From Gammaproteobacteria bacterium (GTDB lineage: Bacteria; Pseudomonadota; Gammaproteobacteria; UBA4575), in NCBI GenBank assembly GCA_026713925.1, contig JAPONM010000027.1, positions 1 to 64,000 on the forward strand: 64,000 nucleotides of DNA, in the 5' to 3' direction. Of the stretch, positions 26,557-36,959 are shown piece by piece. The notes beneath the pieces are model-generated. The model made no database searches. It saw only the letters and a list, made by a program, of their open reading frames with translations, and was not told where the DNA came from. The position numbers were made by a program, and so were the translations under genes. The number at the start of each line of letters is the position of its first letter. The stretch's first letter is position 1.

Positions 26557-29214
26557 TTATGCTGCCAGTTGACGCAGCACGTAGTGCAGGATGCCACCGT
26601 TTCGATAATATTCGATCTCTTGTGGTGTATCGATGCGGACCACAGCCTGAAAGGATTTTTCAGTACCGTCCTTATCGACTGCCGTGACGGTAACAAGTTT
26701 GACAGAACCGTTTTGCAAGTCACTTATGCTGTACAGTTCCATGCCCGTAAGCCCGAGGCTTTCAGCATTTTCCCCTGAATTGTACTGCAATGGAAGAACA
26801 CCCATGCCCACCAGGTTGGAGCGGTGAATGCGCTCGTAGCTTTCGGCTATTACCGCACTTACACCAAGGAGGCGCGGCCCCTTGGCTGCCCAGTCTCTCG
26901 ATGAACCTGAACCATATTCCTTGCCAGCCAGAATGATGACCGGGATGTGCTCTTTTTTATAGCGCATGGCGGCATCGTAGATCGAAGTCTGCTCACCGGT
27001 AGGCACATGAATCGTCACGCCCCCTTCTGAGCCTGGAGCCAGCCTGTTTCGCAAACGTATATTTGCAAATGTACCGCGCATCATGACATTGTGATTCCCT
27101 CTTCGCGACCCGTAAGAGTTGAAATCAGCCGGGCTGACCCCCTGGCTCTGAAGGTATTGTCCGGCAGGGCTGTCCGGGGCAATGGCGCCGGCAGGAGAAA
27201 TATGATCTGTGGTGACTGAATCACCCAGGGACGCCAGCACGTGTGCCCCACGTATGTCTTTGACATTTCCTGCAGTCAGGGTCATGTCTTCAAAGTAGGG
27301 AGGGTTGGCAATATAGGTCGAGTCTTCCCAGGCAAAGAACCGGCTTTGACTTGCTTCCAGGCTGTTCCAGTTGTTTCCACCATCGTATATGTTGTCGTAA
27401 CAGCGCAGATATTGCTCTGTGGACAGGAAATTTCCCACGGTATCAGCAATTTCCCGCTGGCTTGGCCAGATATCTTTCAGGAAAACGGGGTTTCCGTCCG
27501 TGTTTTCGCCAAGGGGTTCGTTGTATATATCGGTGTCCATGCGGCCCGCAAGTGCATAGACGACCACAAGGGGCGGAGAAGCGAGATAATTCATGCGAAC
27601 CATGGCATGCACACGCCCCTCAAAGTTGCGATTGCCTGATAATACCGAGGCTGTGATCAAGTGATGGTCCTGGATGGCACTGGATACAGGTTCAGGAAGG
27701 GGGCCGGAGTTGCCAATGCAGGTGGTACAGCCATAGCCAACATTGTGAAATCCGAGTTTTTCAAGATCTTCCATCACACCTGCATTTTCCAGGTATTCGG
27801 TCACAACACGTGAACCCGGCGCCAGCGAGGTCTTGACCCAGGGTTTTACCTTAAGGCCCAGTTGCACAGCTTTTTTTGCGACCAGTCCTGCGCCCAGCAT
27901 GGCACCGGGATTGGAAGTATTGGTGCATGAAGTGATGGCGGCAATCACTACAGCGCCATCCGCCAAGGTCAGTTTCTCGCCATTGATCTGAATTTCTGTG
28001 CTGCCTTTGCTTTCTATACTGCGTTCTTCCTGCAAGGCTTGCTTGTCGCGCATGAACGTGGTCTTGGAGTCCTTCAGCGCAATGCGGTCCTGTGGGCGTC
28101 TGGGTCCTGCAAGACTGGGCACTACTTCTTCCAGATTCAGGGCAATTGACTCGCTGTAGACGGATGTGTGCGTTCCATCCCGCCACATCCCGGTCGATTG
28201 CGCATAGGCCTCGACCAGCGCAATCTGGCTTTCATCACGACCGGTCAGTTTCAGGTAACGGATAGTCTCCTGATCGATAGGAAAAATTCCGCAAGTTGCT
28301 CCATATTCAGGCGCCATGTTGGCAATTGTGGCACGGTCTGCCAGGGGCAAGTCGCTTAGCCCATCACCGTAGAACTCGACGAACTTTCCGACTACGCCAT
28401 GCTTGCGAAGCATTTCGACGACAACCAGAACAAGGTCCGTGGCTGTAGAGCCTTCCGGTAACCGGCCGTCCAGCCTGAACCCGACCACTTTGGGGAGCAA
28501 CATGGAAATGGGCTGATCCAGCATGGAGGCCTCGGCCTCAATGCCACCGACTCCCCATCCGAGCACTCCTACGCCATTGATCATGGTGGTGTGAGAGTCC
28601 GTACCGACTACAGTATCCGGGTAGGCCTGCAATGTACCCGCATTGTGTCTTGAGAAAATTACGCGTGCCAGGTATTCAAGGTTTACCTGATGAACAATGC
28701 CCAGGTCCGGAGGTACGACCTTGAAATTGGAAAATGCGTTTTGTCCCCACTTCAGAAATTTGTAGCGCTCGCGGTTGCGGCTGAACTCCAGGGCTGCATT
28801 AAGACCGAATGCTTCGTTCGAGCCAAAATGATCCACCTGGACAGAGTGGTCGATGACCAGTTCCGCAGGTTGCAGAGGGTTAATTTTGTCCGGGTCACCG
28901 CCCAGAGCCAGCATGGCATCGCGCATCGCAGCCAAATCCACCACGGCAGGTACCCCTGTAAAATCCTGCATCAGGACGCGTGCAGGCCGAAATGCAATTT
29001 CATTTTTGGGTTCAGATGTGGCGTCCCAGTACAGAACTGCTTCGATGTCTTTTTGGGTCACAGTGTGACCGTCTTCATGTCGAAGCAGGTTCTCCAGCAA
29101 TACCTTGAGCGAATAGGGGAGGTGTGCAGCACCGGGCAGCCTGCTTACATCAAAAATCTCATAGCTGTTTCCATGCACGGTCAGGCTGGACCGGGTATCA
29201 AAACTGTTGTTCAT
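26557..29214 (-). CDS. acnA: aconitate hydratase AcnA
   Basis: AcnA isomerises citrate to isocitrate with a [4Fe-4S] cluster. The ATG at 29214 follows AAGGAG with ideal spacing and gives 885 residues, matching AcnA (about 890). A much longer in-frame extension upstream has no conserved content. Cluster ligands are visible as one Cys in [11 protein letters not shown] and two in [34 protein letters not shown] and the C-terminal [16 protein letters not shown] swivel-domain loop are intact. It lies after hflD on the same strand and converges with fumC 30 bp away. Confidence 0.95.
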   Translation of the reverse strand: MNNSFDTRSSLTVHGNSYEIFDVSRLPGAAHLPYSLKVLLENLLRHEDGHTVTQKDIEAVLYWDATSEPKNEIAFRPARVLMQDFTGVPAVVDLAAMRDAMLALGGDPDKINPLQPAELVIDHSVQVDHFGSNEAFGLNAALEFSRNRERYKFLKWGQNAFSNFKVVPPDLGIVHQVNLEYLARVIFSRHNAGTLQAYPDTVVGTDSHTTMINGVGVLGWGVGGIEAEASMLDQPISMLLPKVVGFRLDGRLPEGSTATDLVLVVVEMLRKHGVVGKFVEFYGDGLSDLPLADRATIANMAPEYGATCGIFPIDQETIRYLKLTGRDESQIALVEAYAQSTGMWRDGTHTSVYSESIALNLEEVVPSLAGPRRPQDRIALKDSKTTFMRDKQALQEERSIESKGSTEIQINGEKLTLADGAVVIAAITSCTNTSNPGAMLGAGLVAKKAVQLGLKVKPWVKTSLAPGSRVVTEYLENAGVMEDLEKLGFHNVGYGCTTCIGNSGPLPEPVSSAIQDHHLITASVLSGNRNFEGRVHAMVRMNYLASPPLVVVYALAGRMDTDIYNEPLGENTDGNPVFLKDIWPSQREIADTVGNFLSTEQYLRCYDNIYDGGNNWNSLEASQSRFFAWEDSTYIANPPYFEDMTLTAGNVKDIRGAHVLASLGDSVTTDHISPAGAIAPDSPAGQYLQSQGVSPADFNSYGSRRGNHNVMMRGTFANIRLRNRLAPGSEGGVTIHVPTGEQTSIYDAAMRYKKEHIPVIILAGKEYGSGSSRDWAAKGPRLLGVSAVIAESYERIHRSNLVGMGVLPLQYNSGENAESLGLTGMELYSISDLQNGSVKLVTVTAVDKDGTEKSFQAVVRIDTPQEIEYYRNGGILHYVLRQLAA

Positions 29215-29320
29215 GCGGGCTCCTTGCGCAGTCAGAATGGATTGTTTTCGGGATTTAAGAGCTACGATTATCAGGCATTCATGAACTGCATGTAACTGCC
29301 TGCAAGTGATAACTTTAACC

Positions 29321-29944
29321 CTAACAGCCTTGTTGCAACGTGGCAATGTTTCTGAGGATAGAAGTCCTTCCGAATAACAGTGCCCAGCGTCTTCCATGGG
29401 CCTGGCGCCAGAGCACAACAGCACGAATGCCTGCCAGCAAGAGAGCTCGGATTGTGTTTGCACAGTGTTCCCTTTGCAAATAGTCCGGATCGCCTTCGAT
29501 GATGATTTTAGGGCCCAGGGGACTGATATGGGTTTGATAAAGCCTTGCGAGGTCCTGCACGAGTTCTTGCTCTGGTTCGTCCCTGGAAGCATGCAGGGCT
29601 GCAATGTGCCGGATATCATTGCTGAGTGCAGCAGTGACTTGGGGGTTGGCCTGGAGCCTGCTTTCCAGGTACATAAGGCTGACCGCATGCCGGGTGCGCT
29701 CGATCACTTGCGGGTCATGGCGTTTTTCAAGGGTCTCCAGAAGCGTATGCAGGCCGAGTTGAAGATGTTGTGGAAGGCCAAATACATCCATGAAGTCATT
29801 CACGTCAAGTTTAAGGACGCTTGCCAGTGAGGCCGGCAGGCAAGAATGTGTAGAGTCGCCTTGCCAGGCAACTTGCTGGACCAGCGCAAGTGCCTGGTAC
29901 AGGCCAGCGAGGGCGATTGTCTGGTTGGTGGTTACTTTGAACAT
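29321..29944 (-). CDS. hflD: high-frequency lysogenisation protein HflD homologue
   Basis: This is a 207-residue, mainly helical protein of the HflD/YcfC family. The N-terminal [24 protein letters not shown] and the C-terminal [31 protein letters not shown] are the family's best conserved blocks. In E. coli HflD binds phage lambda CII at the inner membrane; its general role in bacteria is unclear. It follows mnmA by 24 bp on the same strand, as in E. coli, so identity is supported by gene order as well as sequence. Confidence 0.88.
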   Translation of the reverse strand: MFKVTTNQTIALAGLYQALALVQQVAWQGDSTHSCLPASLASVLKLDVNDFMDVFGLPQHLQLGLHTLLETLEKRHDPQVIERTRHAVSLMYLESRLQANPQVTAALSNDIRHIAALHASRDEPEQELVQDLARLYQTHISPLGPKIIIEGDPDYLQREHCANTIRALLLAGIRAVVLWRQAHGRRWALLFGRTSILRNIATLQQGC

Positions 29945-29968
29945 GAGAAATAGTCCGTATTCCGGGTT

Positions 29969-31051
29969 CTAGGACTTGCGTGCCTCGATGATGCCTCCTC
30001 CCAGGCATGTGTCCTGTTCGTAGAATACCACGCTCTGTCCAGGGGCCACTGCCCACTGGGGCCTGACAAATGAAATCTTGTAGCCTGTATCCTGGTACGG
30101 CTGGACTGAGCAAGCTTGGTCAGATTGACGGTAACGGATTTTTGCGCCCAGGTTTTTCGTGTTGCCGGGAGGTTGACCTGCAATCCAGTGGATAGTCTGG
30201 GTCAGGATTGTAGAATGGAATAATGCAGCATGTTGCTGGCCCTGTGCCACGAACAGACTATTGGTGTGAATGTCCTTGTCAGCCACATACCATGGTTCTT
30301 CAGGCAGGTTGGCTTGACCCCCGATTCCGAGTCCCTGGCGCTGGCCAATCGTGTAAAACATGACACCTTCATGCTCGCCTATGACATCCCCATCCGTCGT
30401 CATGATAGGACCTGGCCGTGCAGGGATATATTCCTTGAGAAAGTCCCTGAACTTGCGTTCGCCGATGAAACAGATGCCTGTACTGTCTTTTTTGTCGTGC
30501 ACAGTAAAGCCCTGTTCCCTGGCAATGGCGCGTACTTCAGACTTTTTTATTTTCCCCAACGGGAACAGTGATCTTTCAAGTTGCCCCTGGTCCAGGGTGT
30601 GCAGAAAATAACTCTGGTCTTTGTCACCATCACGGGCTTTTTTCAGGCACATCGAGTCAGGGCCAGTTTCGCAGCGCACATAATGCCCCGTGGCAATGTA
30701 ATCTGTCTTCAAGTCCAGTGCATAATCCAGGAAAGCCCTGAATTTGATTTCCCGGTTGCAAATGATATCCGGGTTGGGGGTGCGTCCAGCCTGGTATTCA
30801 TCCACGAGATTGCTGAATACACGGTCCCAGTATTCGGATGAAAAATTGATTGTGTGCAAGGGAATGTCAAGCTTGTTGCATACCTGCTGTGCATCCGCAA
30901 GGTCTGCGGCTGCTGCGCAGTATTTTTCATCGTCATCTTCTTCCCAGTTCTTCATGAACAGGCCTTCAACTTCAAAGCCCTGTCTGTTCAAGAGCCAGGC
31001 TGCTACGGATGAGTCGACACCACCGGACATGCCTACGATTACCTTGGTCAA
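29969..31051 (-). CDS. mnmA: tRNA-specific 2-thiouridylase MnmA
   Basis: MnmA thiolates uridine 34 of the Glu, Gln and Lys tRNAs using ATP and sulfur relayed by TusE. The 360-residue protein has the PP-loop GMSGGVDSSVAAWLL at residue 7, the first catalytic Cys in NPDIICNREIKF near 101 and the second in STGICFIGERKF near 197; both are present, so the enzyme should be active. The GQRQGLGIGG segment follows. It is preceded by nudJ (30 bp) and followed by hflD, as in E. coli. Confidence 0.95.
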   Translation of the reverse strand: MTKVIVGMSGGVDSSVAAWLLNRQGFEVEGLFMKNWEEDDDEKYCAAAADLADAQQVCNKLDIPLHTINFSSEYWDRVFSNLVDEYQAGRTPNPDIICNREIKFRAFLDYALDLKTDYIATGHYVRCETGPDSMCLKKARDGDKDQSYFLHTLDQGQLERSLFPLGKIKKSEVRAIAREQGFTVHDKKDSTGICFIGERKFRDFLKEYIPARPGPIMTTDGDVIGEHEGVMFYTIGQRQGLGIGGQANLPEEPWYVADKDIHTNSLFVAQGQQHAALFHSTILTQTIHWIAGQPPGNTKNLGAKIRYRQSDQACSVQPYQDTGYKISFVRPQWAVAPGQSVVFYEQDTCLGGGIIEARKS

Positions 31052-31081
31052 GTCCGTGACCCTCTGGTCAGGGTCCGGGCA

Positions 31082-31540
31082 TCACCAGTACTGCCGGATG
31101 TTGCGGATGATGTCCAGGTCATAACGTTTGCCATCGAGGTAGTCCTGTATACTGTGCGTGACCATAGTGCTTCGGAGCCTGTGCTCGGGCAGGGAGAGAA
31201 TCGAATCGGCACTGTACCAGCCCGCATGCAGGATACCCTCATCAAGTTCGTCGCTGATGCGCTCCTCACTGCACTGTCCACACAAGGTAAATCGCAAGAA
31301 GGTTTCGTCATTGTGTGGATGCTTCCAGCAATATACTCCCACCAGTGCATCCGGATAAAACTCCCATCCTGTCTCTTCAAGGGTTTCTCTTCTGGCTGCT
31401 TCAATCAAAGTTTCACCTGGCTCCCAATGCCCGGCAGGTTGATTGAAAACAGTGTGCTCTTCTACCTGTTCTTGAACAAGAAGGTATTTTTGCTGGCGTT
31501 CAATGACTGCAGCAACTGTAACATGAGGGTGCCAGTTCAT
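31082..31540 (-). CDS. nudJ: NUDIX phosphatase, NudJ-like
   Basis: The 152-residue protein contains a full NUDIX box, GHWEPGETLIEAARRETLEETGW-like, from about residue 37 to 59, with the catalytic REtlEE core. The N-terminal PHVTVAAVIERQQKYLLVQEQ and the position directly before mnmA match E. coli NudJ (YmfB), which hydrolyses nucleotide di- and triphosphates and the thiamine precursor HMP-PP. Substrate choice cannot be read from the sequence. The minus-strand leader contains TTGACG near 31610, a possible -35 element, without a strong -10 partner. Confidence 0.85.
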   Translation of the reverse strand: MNWHPHVTVAAVIERQQKYLLVQEQVEEHTVFNQPAGHWEPGETLIEAARRETLEETGWEFYPDALVGVYCWKHPHNDETFLRFTLCGQCSEERISDELDEGILHAGWYSADSILSLPEHRLRSTMVTHSIQDYLDGKRYDLDIIRNIRQYW

Positions 31541-31824
31541 AGGCGTAGCGCATGCGAATTTATCATACTAGGAATTCGTAACTATATAATAAATAGAGGT
31601 ATTAAATGGCCTCGTCAAATGTTTATTGCGTCGCAATATGCCGATGGGTTATATTTTTGATGGACTTTATAACGTGCCGTTGCCTCAGGCGCGCAGACTT
31701 CGTATCGTGCACACAGTGTATAGCAGTTTTGCACCTGTCCAGACTGACATATGTAGCCTGAACCGTATCAGATGCAAGGGCGCACCGGTTATACTAATTG
31801 CCCCGAAAGCGTTCATTGTCGAGT

Positions 31825-32139
31825 ATGGCTGAGCAAGATCAAATCCTTCACGATGAAAAAGTGGCTGTCAAGGATGCGAAGACCCGCACGCCACCGATGT
31901 ACAAAGTGGTATTATTGAATGATGATTACACCCCCATGGAGTTTGTAGTACATATCCTGGAGAACTTCTTTAAGATGAACCGGGAAAAGGCTACTCGCAT
32001 CATGCTGCATGTGCATACACGGGGAAAAGGTATTTGTGGAGTTTATACACGCGATGTGGCAGAAACCAAGGTGGCTCAAGTCAATGAATATTCGCGTATG
32101 AATAATCACCCTCTATTGTGTGCAATGGAAGAAACGTGA
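31825..32139 (+). CDS. clpS: ATP-dependent Clp protease adaptor ClpS
   Basis: ClpS delivers N-end-rule substrates to ClpAP and blocks other ClpA substrates. The protein has 104 residues: a flexible N-terminal arm (about 1-24) needed for ClpA engagement, then [20 protein letters not shown] with the Asn-Asp-Asp N-degron pocket residues, [21 protein letters not shown] and a C-terminal LLCAMEE. I chose the ATG at 31825; a TTG at 31798 lies too close to a TATACT box at 31790-31795. clpA starts 6 bp after the stop. Confidence 0.93.
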   Translation: MAEQDQILHDEKVAVKDAKTRTPPMYKVVLLNDDYTPMEFVVHILENFFKMNREKATRIMLHVHTRGKGICGVYTRDVAETKVAQVNEYSRMNNHPLLCAMEET

Positions 32140-32145
32140 CCGGCA

Positions 32146-34407
32146 ATGCTAAATAAAGAGCTTGAATTTACATTGAACCTTGCCTTTAAGGAGGCACGTG
32201 AAAAACGTCATGAGTTCATGACTGTAGAACACCTGTTGCTTGCCTTGACACAAAATCCAACGGCAGCAAAGGTACTTCGTGCATGTGGAACTGATCTGTC
32301 GAAGCTCGCCCGCGAACTGTCAGAATTCATTCATAACAACACCCCCCTGCTGCCTGGTGAGGACGACCGTGATACGCAGCCGACGCTGGGGTTTCAGCGT
32401 GTATTGCAGCGTGCAGTATTCCACGTACAGTCATCCGGCCGGAAAGATGCAGAAGTAACCGGTGCCAACGTGCTGGTTGCCATTTTCAGTGAGCAGGAGT
32501 CACATGCTGTATATCTGCTGGGTCAGCATGACATAGCGCGCTTGGATGTAGTGAATTACATCGCCCATGGTATCTCGAAGGTATCGTCTGACTCAGACAG
32601 TGAGGTGACAGTAGACACAGATGCCGAGCTAAAAAGGGATACGCAAGGCCCAAGGCCACTTGATTGCTATGCGGTCAACCTCAACAAGCTTGCAGAAGAT
32701 GGAAAGATTGATCCGTTGATCGGGCGGGAAAATGAAATTGAACGTGCTACTCAGATTTTGTGTCGCCGCAGAAAAAACAACCCGCTGATGGTTGGGGAAG
32801 CCGGTGTGGGTAAGACGGCAATTGTCGAAGGTTTAGCTAAAAAGATTGTGGATCAGGAAGTGCCGGATATCCTGAAAGGTTACACAATATATGCGCTGGA
32901 CTTGGGGGGACTGGTTGCAGGCACAAAGTATCGGGGTGATTTTGAAAAACGGTTGAAGGGCGTTCTGCAACAACTTCAAGAAGAACAGAATACTATTCTG
33001 TTTATTGATGAAATCCATACTGTCATTGGTGCGGGCTCTGCATCAGGAGGGGTCATGGATGCTTCCAACCTGATCAAGCCCATGCTGGGCTCGGGCGAAC
33101 TGAAATGTATCGGTTCGACGACATATCAAGAGTTCCGGGGTGTGTTTGAGAAAGACCGGGCCCTGGCACGACGCTTCCAGACCATAGATATAGAGGAGCC
33201 TAGTGTTGAGGAGACTTACCAGATATTGAAGGGTCTGCGCAGTCGATTTGAGAAGCATCATGGTGTTCGGTATGCCGAAAAGGCATTGCGTGCGGCGGCC
33301 GAACTGGCGGCAAAATATATCAATGACCGTCATTTGCCGGATAAGGCTATTGATGTCATTGATGAAGCTGGTGCAAACATGAACCTCAAGCCCAAGTCTG
33401 CACGTAAGAAGATGATTACCATCAAGCAAATTGAAGACATTGTTTCCAAAATTGCACGAATTCCACCCAAGCATGTGACGGCTAGTGACACGGCAGTTCT
33501 CAAAAACCTGGAACGCAACCTGAAGCTGGTAGTATTCGGACAGGATACTGCAATTGGTTCCCTGTCGACGGCAATCAAAATGTCGCGCTCCGGGATTGGG
33601 AATGAAAACAAACCCATAGGCTGTTTCCTGTTTGCTGGACCTACAGGTGTCGGTAAAACTGAAGTGGCCAGGCAGCTGTCAATCATTTTGGGGGTTGAAC
33701 TGCTGCGATTTGACATGTCTGAATATATGGAGCGTCATACTGTTTCACGCCTCATCGGTGCGCCGCCAGGGTATGTCGGGTTTGACCAGGGTGGTCTTTT
33801 GACCGATGCGGTGTTGAAATCTCCTCATTGTGTGCTGCTGCTGGATGAGGTGGAAAAGGCTCATATGGACGTATTCAATTTATTACTGCAGGTAATGGAT
33901 CATGGCGTGCTGACTGATACAAACGGCAGAAAAGTGGATTTTCGCAATGTTATTCTGGTGATGACGACTAATGCTGGCGCTGCGGAGATGAACCGGGCAA
34001 GTGTGGGCTTTACAATTCAGGATCATCAAGCTGACGGCATGGAAATCATAAAACGTACATTTACTCCTGAATTCAGGAATCGTCTGGATGCAATCATCCA
34101 GTTTGAAGCTCTGGACAAGGGTACTGTGTTACATATCGTAGACAAGTTTATCGCGCAACTTGAGGCTCAACTTGAGGCGAAGAAGATCGAAATTAGAGTT
34201 GAACCTGCCGCCAAGGCCTGGATCGCAAGGCTTGGATATGATGTAAGAATGGGTGCGCGTCCAATGGAACGGGTCATACAGGAACATGTCAAGAAACCCC
34301 TTGCCGAGGAAATACTTTTTGGATGCCTGGAGAATGGCGGGAAAGTAATCGTGCGTGCCAATGAAGACGAGCTGGAGATTGAGTATCTGGAAAAGGTTCT
34401 GAATTAA
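32146..34407 (+). CDS. clpA: ATP-dependent Clp protease ATPase subunit ClpA
   Basis: ClpA is the AAA+ unfoldase that feeds proteins to the ClpP peptidase. The 753-residue protein has a double-helical-repeat N domain (about 1-145) that binds ClpS. AAA-1 has Walker [16 protein letters not shown] near 218 and Walker [12 protein letters not shown]-2 has Walker [15 protein letters not shown] near 500 and Walker [12 protein letters not shown]. The ClpP-docking loop is SVGF near residue 624, in place of the IGL of E. coli ClpA. clpP is not in the window. It lies directly after clpS, and infA converges 13 bp away. Confidence 0.96.
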   Translation: MLNKELEFTLNLAFKEAREKRHEFMTVEHLLLALTQNPTAAKVLRACGTDLSKLARELSEFIHNNTPLLPGEDDRDTQPTLGFQRVLQRAVFHVQSSGRKDAEVTGANVLVAIFSEQESHAVYLLGQHDIARLDVVNYIAHGISKVSSDSDSEVTVDTDAELKRDTQGPRPLDCYAVNLNKLAEDGKIDPLIGRENEIERATQILCRRRKNNPLMVGEAGVGKTAIVEGLAKKIVDQEVPDILKGYTIYALDLGGLVAGTKYRGDFEKRLKGVLQQLQEEQNTILFIDEIHTVIGAGSASGGVMDASNLIKPMLGSGELKCIGSTTYQEFRGVFEKDRALARRFQTIDIEEPSVEETYQILKGLRSRFEKHHGVRYAEKALRAAAELAAKYINDRHLPDKAIDVIDEAGANMNLKPKSARKKMITIKQIEDIVSKIARIPPKHVTASDTAVLKNLERNLKLVVFGQDTAIGSLSTAIKMSRSGIGNENKPIGCFLFAGPTGVGKTEVARQLSIILGVELLRFDMSEYMERHTVSRLIGAPPGYVGFDQGGLLTDAVLKSPHCVLLLDEVEKAHMDVFNLLLQVMDHGVLTDTNGRKVDFRNVILVMTTNAGAAEMNRASVGFTIQDHQADGMEIIKRTFTPEFRNRLDAIIQFEALDKGTVLHIVDKFIAQLEAQLEAKKIEIRVEPAAKAWIARLGYDVRMGARPMERVIQEHVKKPLAEEILFGCLENGGKVIVRANEDELEIEYLEKVLN

Positions 34408-34420
34408 AGACTAGGGGATC

Positions 34421-34639
34421 CTATTTGCCTCGATAGGTTATTCTTCCTTTGCTGAGATCATACGGTGTCATTTCAACGGTAACCCTGTCACCCGTCAAAA
34501 TCTTGATATAGTGTTTGCGCATCCGTCCTGAGATGTGTGCTGTTACGATGTGGCCGTTTTCCAATTCGACCCGAAACATTGTGTTTGGCAGGGTTTCAAT
34601 TACAGTACCTTCCATTTCAATATGGTCTTCTTTTGGCAT
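34421..34639 (-). CDS. infA: translation initiation factor IF-1
   Basis: IF-1 binds the ribosomal A site during initiation. The protein has the standard 72 residues with the S1/OB-fold sequence [22 protein letters not shown] and the C-terminal [19 protein letters not shown] strong AAGGAG lies five bases before the ATG. On the minus strand TTGTTT and GATAAT spaced 16 bp apart (about 34672-34699) could serve as promoter. The clpS-clpA/infA arrangement is conserved in gammaproteobacteria. Confidence 0.96.
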   Translation of the reverse strand: MPKEDHIEMEGTVIETLPNTMFRVELENGHIVTAHISGRMRKHYIKILTGDRVTVEMTPYDLSKGRITYRGK

Positions 34640-34753
34640 GCTGCTCCTTGGAAAGTCATTATGGGGTGCTCATTATCGTGCAACAAAAAAATAAAACAAG
34701 AGCTATACATTATTTAGTACAATCATTACTCAGGTTCTCCCCCTCAAAATACT

Positions 34754-35713
34754 ATGGAATTCGCGTATATATTTCCTGGACAGGGATCACAGTCAATCGG
34801 CATGATGGAGAATTTGAGTACACGATATCCGGAAGTCAGACAGACATTTGAACAGGGTTCGGATACCTTGCAACAGGATTTATGGAAGCTGGTCTCATCC
34901 GGACCTGAATCAGAACTCAACCTTACTGAAATTACGCAGCCTGTCATGCTGTGCGCTTGCGTGGCAGTGTACAGGATATTTCATGCTCACTTTTCTGACA
35001 CACCACTGCTGACAGCAGGTCACAGCTTTGGAGAGTATTCGGCTCTTACCTGTGCAGGAGCATTGAAGTTTGAAGCAGCTCTTTCCCTTGCAAGGTACCG
35101 GGGACATGTCATGCAGCAGGCAGTTCCTGAGGGACAGGGCGCAATGGCAGCAGTCTTGGGCTTGGAAGCACGTGTTCTTGATGAACTGTGCAAACAGTCC
35201 TCGCAGGAACGGGAAATCGTGGAGGCGGTAAACTTTAATGCACCCGGGCAGACGGTCGTTGCGGGTAGCCAAGGTGCTGTTTCCAGGGTGTTGGAAGCCG
35301 CAAGGCAGGCCGGGGCCAAACGATCTGTTTTGTTGCCATTGAGTGTCCCGTCCCACAGTACATTGATGAAGCCAGCGGCGGAGAAACTGCGTATGTATCT
35401 GCATAATGTTGCAGTAACCCCGCCCAAGGTCGCGGTAGTTCAAAATGCTGATGTCCAGGTGTACGACAGTGAAGCCGATATCAAGGATGCCTTGTGTCGA
35501 CAGCTGTTCAGCCCGGTGCGTTGGGTCGAAACTGTCGAGTATATGATCGCAAAAGGGGTCAGGGCACTGGTTGAGTTGGGTCCCGGTAAGGTGCTAACCA
35601 GCTTCAGCAAGCGTATCGACCGGACCGTGCCGAGCTATTGCATAAGTGATCTCAAAAGCCTGGACCAGGCTCTGGAGCAGTTGAATGCGATGAGCACCAT
35701 GGAGCTCGCATGA
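34754..35713 (+). CDS. fabD: malonyl-CoA:ACP transacylase FabD
   Basis: FabD transfers malonyl from CoA to acyl carrier protein at the start of fatty-acid synthesis. It has 319 residues with FPGQGSQSIGMM at residue 7 and the nucleophile Ser in AGHSFGEYSAL near 94; the catalytic His is expected in VPSHSTLMKPAAEKL near 205. It is divergent from infA, and the fab run continues with fabG by a 4-nt overlap. In E. coli plsX and fabH precede fabD; neither is present here. Confidence 0.95.
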   Translation: MEFAYIFPGQGSQSIGMMENLSTRYPEVRQTFEQGSDTLQQDLWKLVSSGPESELNLTEITQPVMLCACVAVYRIFHAHFSDTPLLTAGHSFGEYSALTCAGALKFEAALSLARYRGHVMQQAVPEGQGAMAAVLGLEARVLDELCKQSSQEREIVEAVNFNAPGQTVVAGSQGAVSRVLEAARQAGAKRSVLLPLSVPSHSTLMKPAAEKLRMYLHNVAVTPPKVAVVQNADVQVYDSEADIKDALCRQLFSPVRWVETVEYMIAKGVRALVELGPGKVLTSFSKRIDRTVPSYCISDLKSLDQALEQLNAMSTMELA

Positions 35714-36447
35714 GCCGCCAGGTCGCACTGGTTACTGGTGCTAGCCGCGGAATTGGCAAGGCCATCCTGCATGCGTTGGGAGCACAGGGATTTGAGGCAG
35801 TAGGAACTGCAACCACGGAGGAGGGTGCCGATAGCATTGATACCGGACTGGCAAAAGCGAATCTGAACGGCAAGGGACTGAAACTTGATGTGACGCAGAC
35901 AGAATCAGTCACTGCCTTGCTTGAGGAAATCAGAAGTCGCTTCTCAGCACCATACATACTCGTCAACAATGCTGCAGTCACCCAAGATAATTTGCTGGTA
36001 CGGATGAAGGAGCAAGAGTGGCACACCGTCATTGATACTAATCTGTCCTCGGTTTACCGGCTTACGCGCGCCTGTCTGCGGGACATGATGAAAAAACGCA
36101 GTGGGAGAATCGTCAATATTACCTCTGTCACGGCATTATCCGGGAACTTGGGTCAAGCCAATTATGTAGCAGCCAAGGCTGGGGTAATCGGCTTTACCAA
36201 ATGCCTTGCCTTGGAAGTAGCCTCCCGTGGGATCACAGTAAACGCTGTAGCACCAGGATTTATCGATACGGACATGACCGCAAAACTCGGTGAGGCCCAG
36301 CGCACAAACCTGGTCGAAAAGATTCCCCTCGGCCAAATGGGAAGCGTACAGGATGTTGCTCACGCTGTGAGTTTTCTGGTTTCTTCCGGTGCCCGGTACA
36401 TCACGGGTGAGACGATTCATGTAAACGGCGGTTTATATATGTCCTAA
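35710..36447 (+). CDS. fabG: 3-oxoacyl-ACP reductase FabG
   Basis: FabG reduces 3-ketoacyl-ACP with NADPH. It is a 245-residue short-chain dehydrogenase: cofactor loop TGASRGIGKAI at residue 9, NNAAVTQDNLLVRMKEQEW near 87, catalytic Ser in NITSVTALSGNLGQ near 138, and Tyr-Lys in ANYVAAKAG near 151. VAPGFIDTDMT follows, typical of FabG. It overlaps fabD (ATGA) and is followed after 205 AT-rich bases by acpP, which probably has its own promoter there. Confidence 0.95.
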   Translation: MSRQVALVTGASRGIGKAILHALGAQGFEAVGTATTEEGADSIDTGLAKANLNGKGLKLDVTQTESVTALLEEIRSRFSAPYILVNNAAVTQDNLLVRMKEQEWHTVIDTNLSSVYRLTRACLRDMMKKRSGRIVNITSVTALSGNLGQANYVAAKAGVIGFTKCLALEVASRGITVNAVAPGFIDTDMTAKLGEAQRTNLVEKIPLGQMGSVQDVAHAVSFLVSSGARYITGETIHVNGGLYMS

Positions 36448-36652
36448 AAATATGGCCATAGTTATATAATTTCTTAAGATAATTCTTTAAGTAATTAAAT
36501 TTTATATGAATATATTTTTTATGACTTCATGCATGGATGGGAAGGCTGGCTCAATGCGTGTTAACAATGGCGTGGAGATATTCTTTTCAATACAATATCC
36601 GTCTCTTGGCCGGACTAAGCCTGTAAATATTTTGTAAAGAGGAAGCAACCGT

Positions 36653-36886
36653 ATGAGTAACATTGAAGAAAGAGTTCGGAAGATTATTGTCGAACAGTTA
36701 GGTGTGGGCGAAAATGAAGTTTCTGATGACGCATCATTTGTAGATGATCTGGGTGCGGACTCTTTGGATACAGTTGAACTGGTAATGGCTCTGGAAGAGG
36801 AATTTGAATGCGAGATCCCCGATGAAGAAGCAGAGAAAATAACTACTGTGAAACAGGCTATCGACTACGTCAATTTGCATCAATAG
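36653..36886 (+). CDS. acpP: acyl carrier protein AcpP
   Basis: AcpP carries growing acyl chains on a phosphopantetheine arm. The 77-residue acidic protein has the attachment serine in [18 protein letters not shown] near residue 37, the universal DSL motif. A good ribosome site, AGAGGA, lies about eight bases before the ATG. The preceding 200 bp, especially 36440-36525, is unusually AT-rich and likely holds a strong promoter, in keeping with the very high expression of ACP. fabF follows 73 bp downstream. Confidence 0.97.
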   Translation: MSNIEERVRKIIVEQLGVGENEVSDDASFVDDLGADSLDTVELVMALEEEFECEIPDEEAEKITTVKQAIDYVNLHQ

Positions 36887-36959
36887 TCTCAGCGCATAAT
36901 GAGCAGCGCAGGCAAGCATGGGCTACTCCGTTTTCGGCCCAACCTTTTAAGATAAGAAT

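Noticed and set aside
26557-29688. A 1043-residue version of aconitase with a 158-residue N-terminal extension.
   Set aside because: The extension has no conserved sequence and overlaps the 3' part of hflD, while the ATG at 29214 has an ideal ribosome site and gives the family's normal length.
31626-31832. 68-codon plus-strand frame upstream of clpS.
   Set aside because: Overlaps the clpS start in another frame and looks like leader sequence; no protein features.
34640-34753. Possible attenuator or riboswitch between infA and fabD.
   Set aside because: Only A/T runs suited to divergent promoters are visible; no stable stem or FabT/FadR-like symmetric site stands out.
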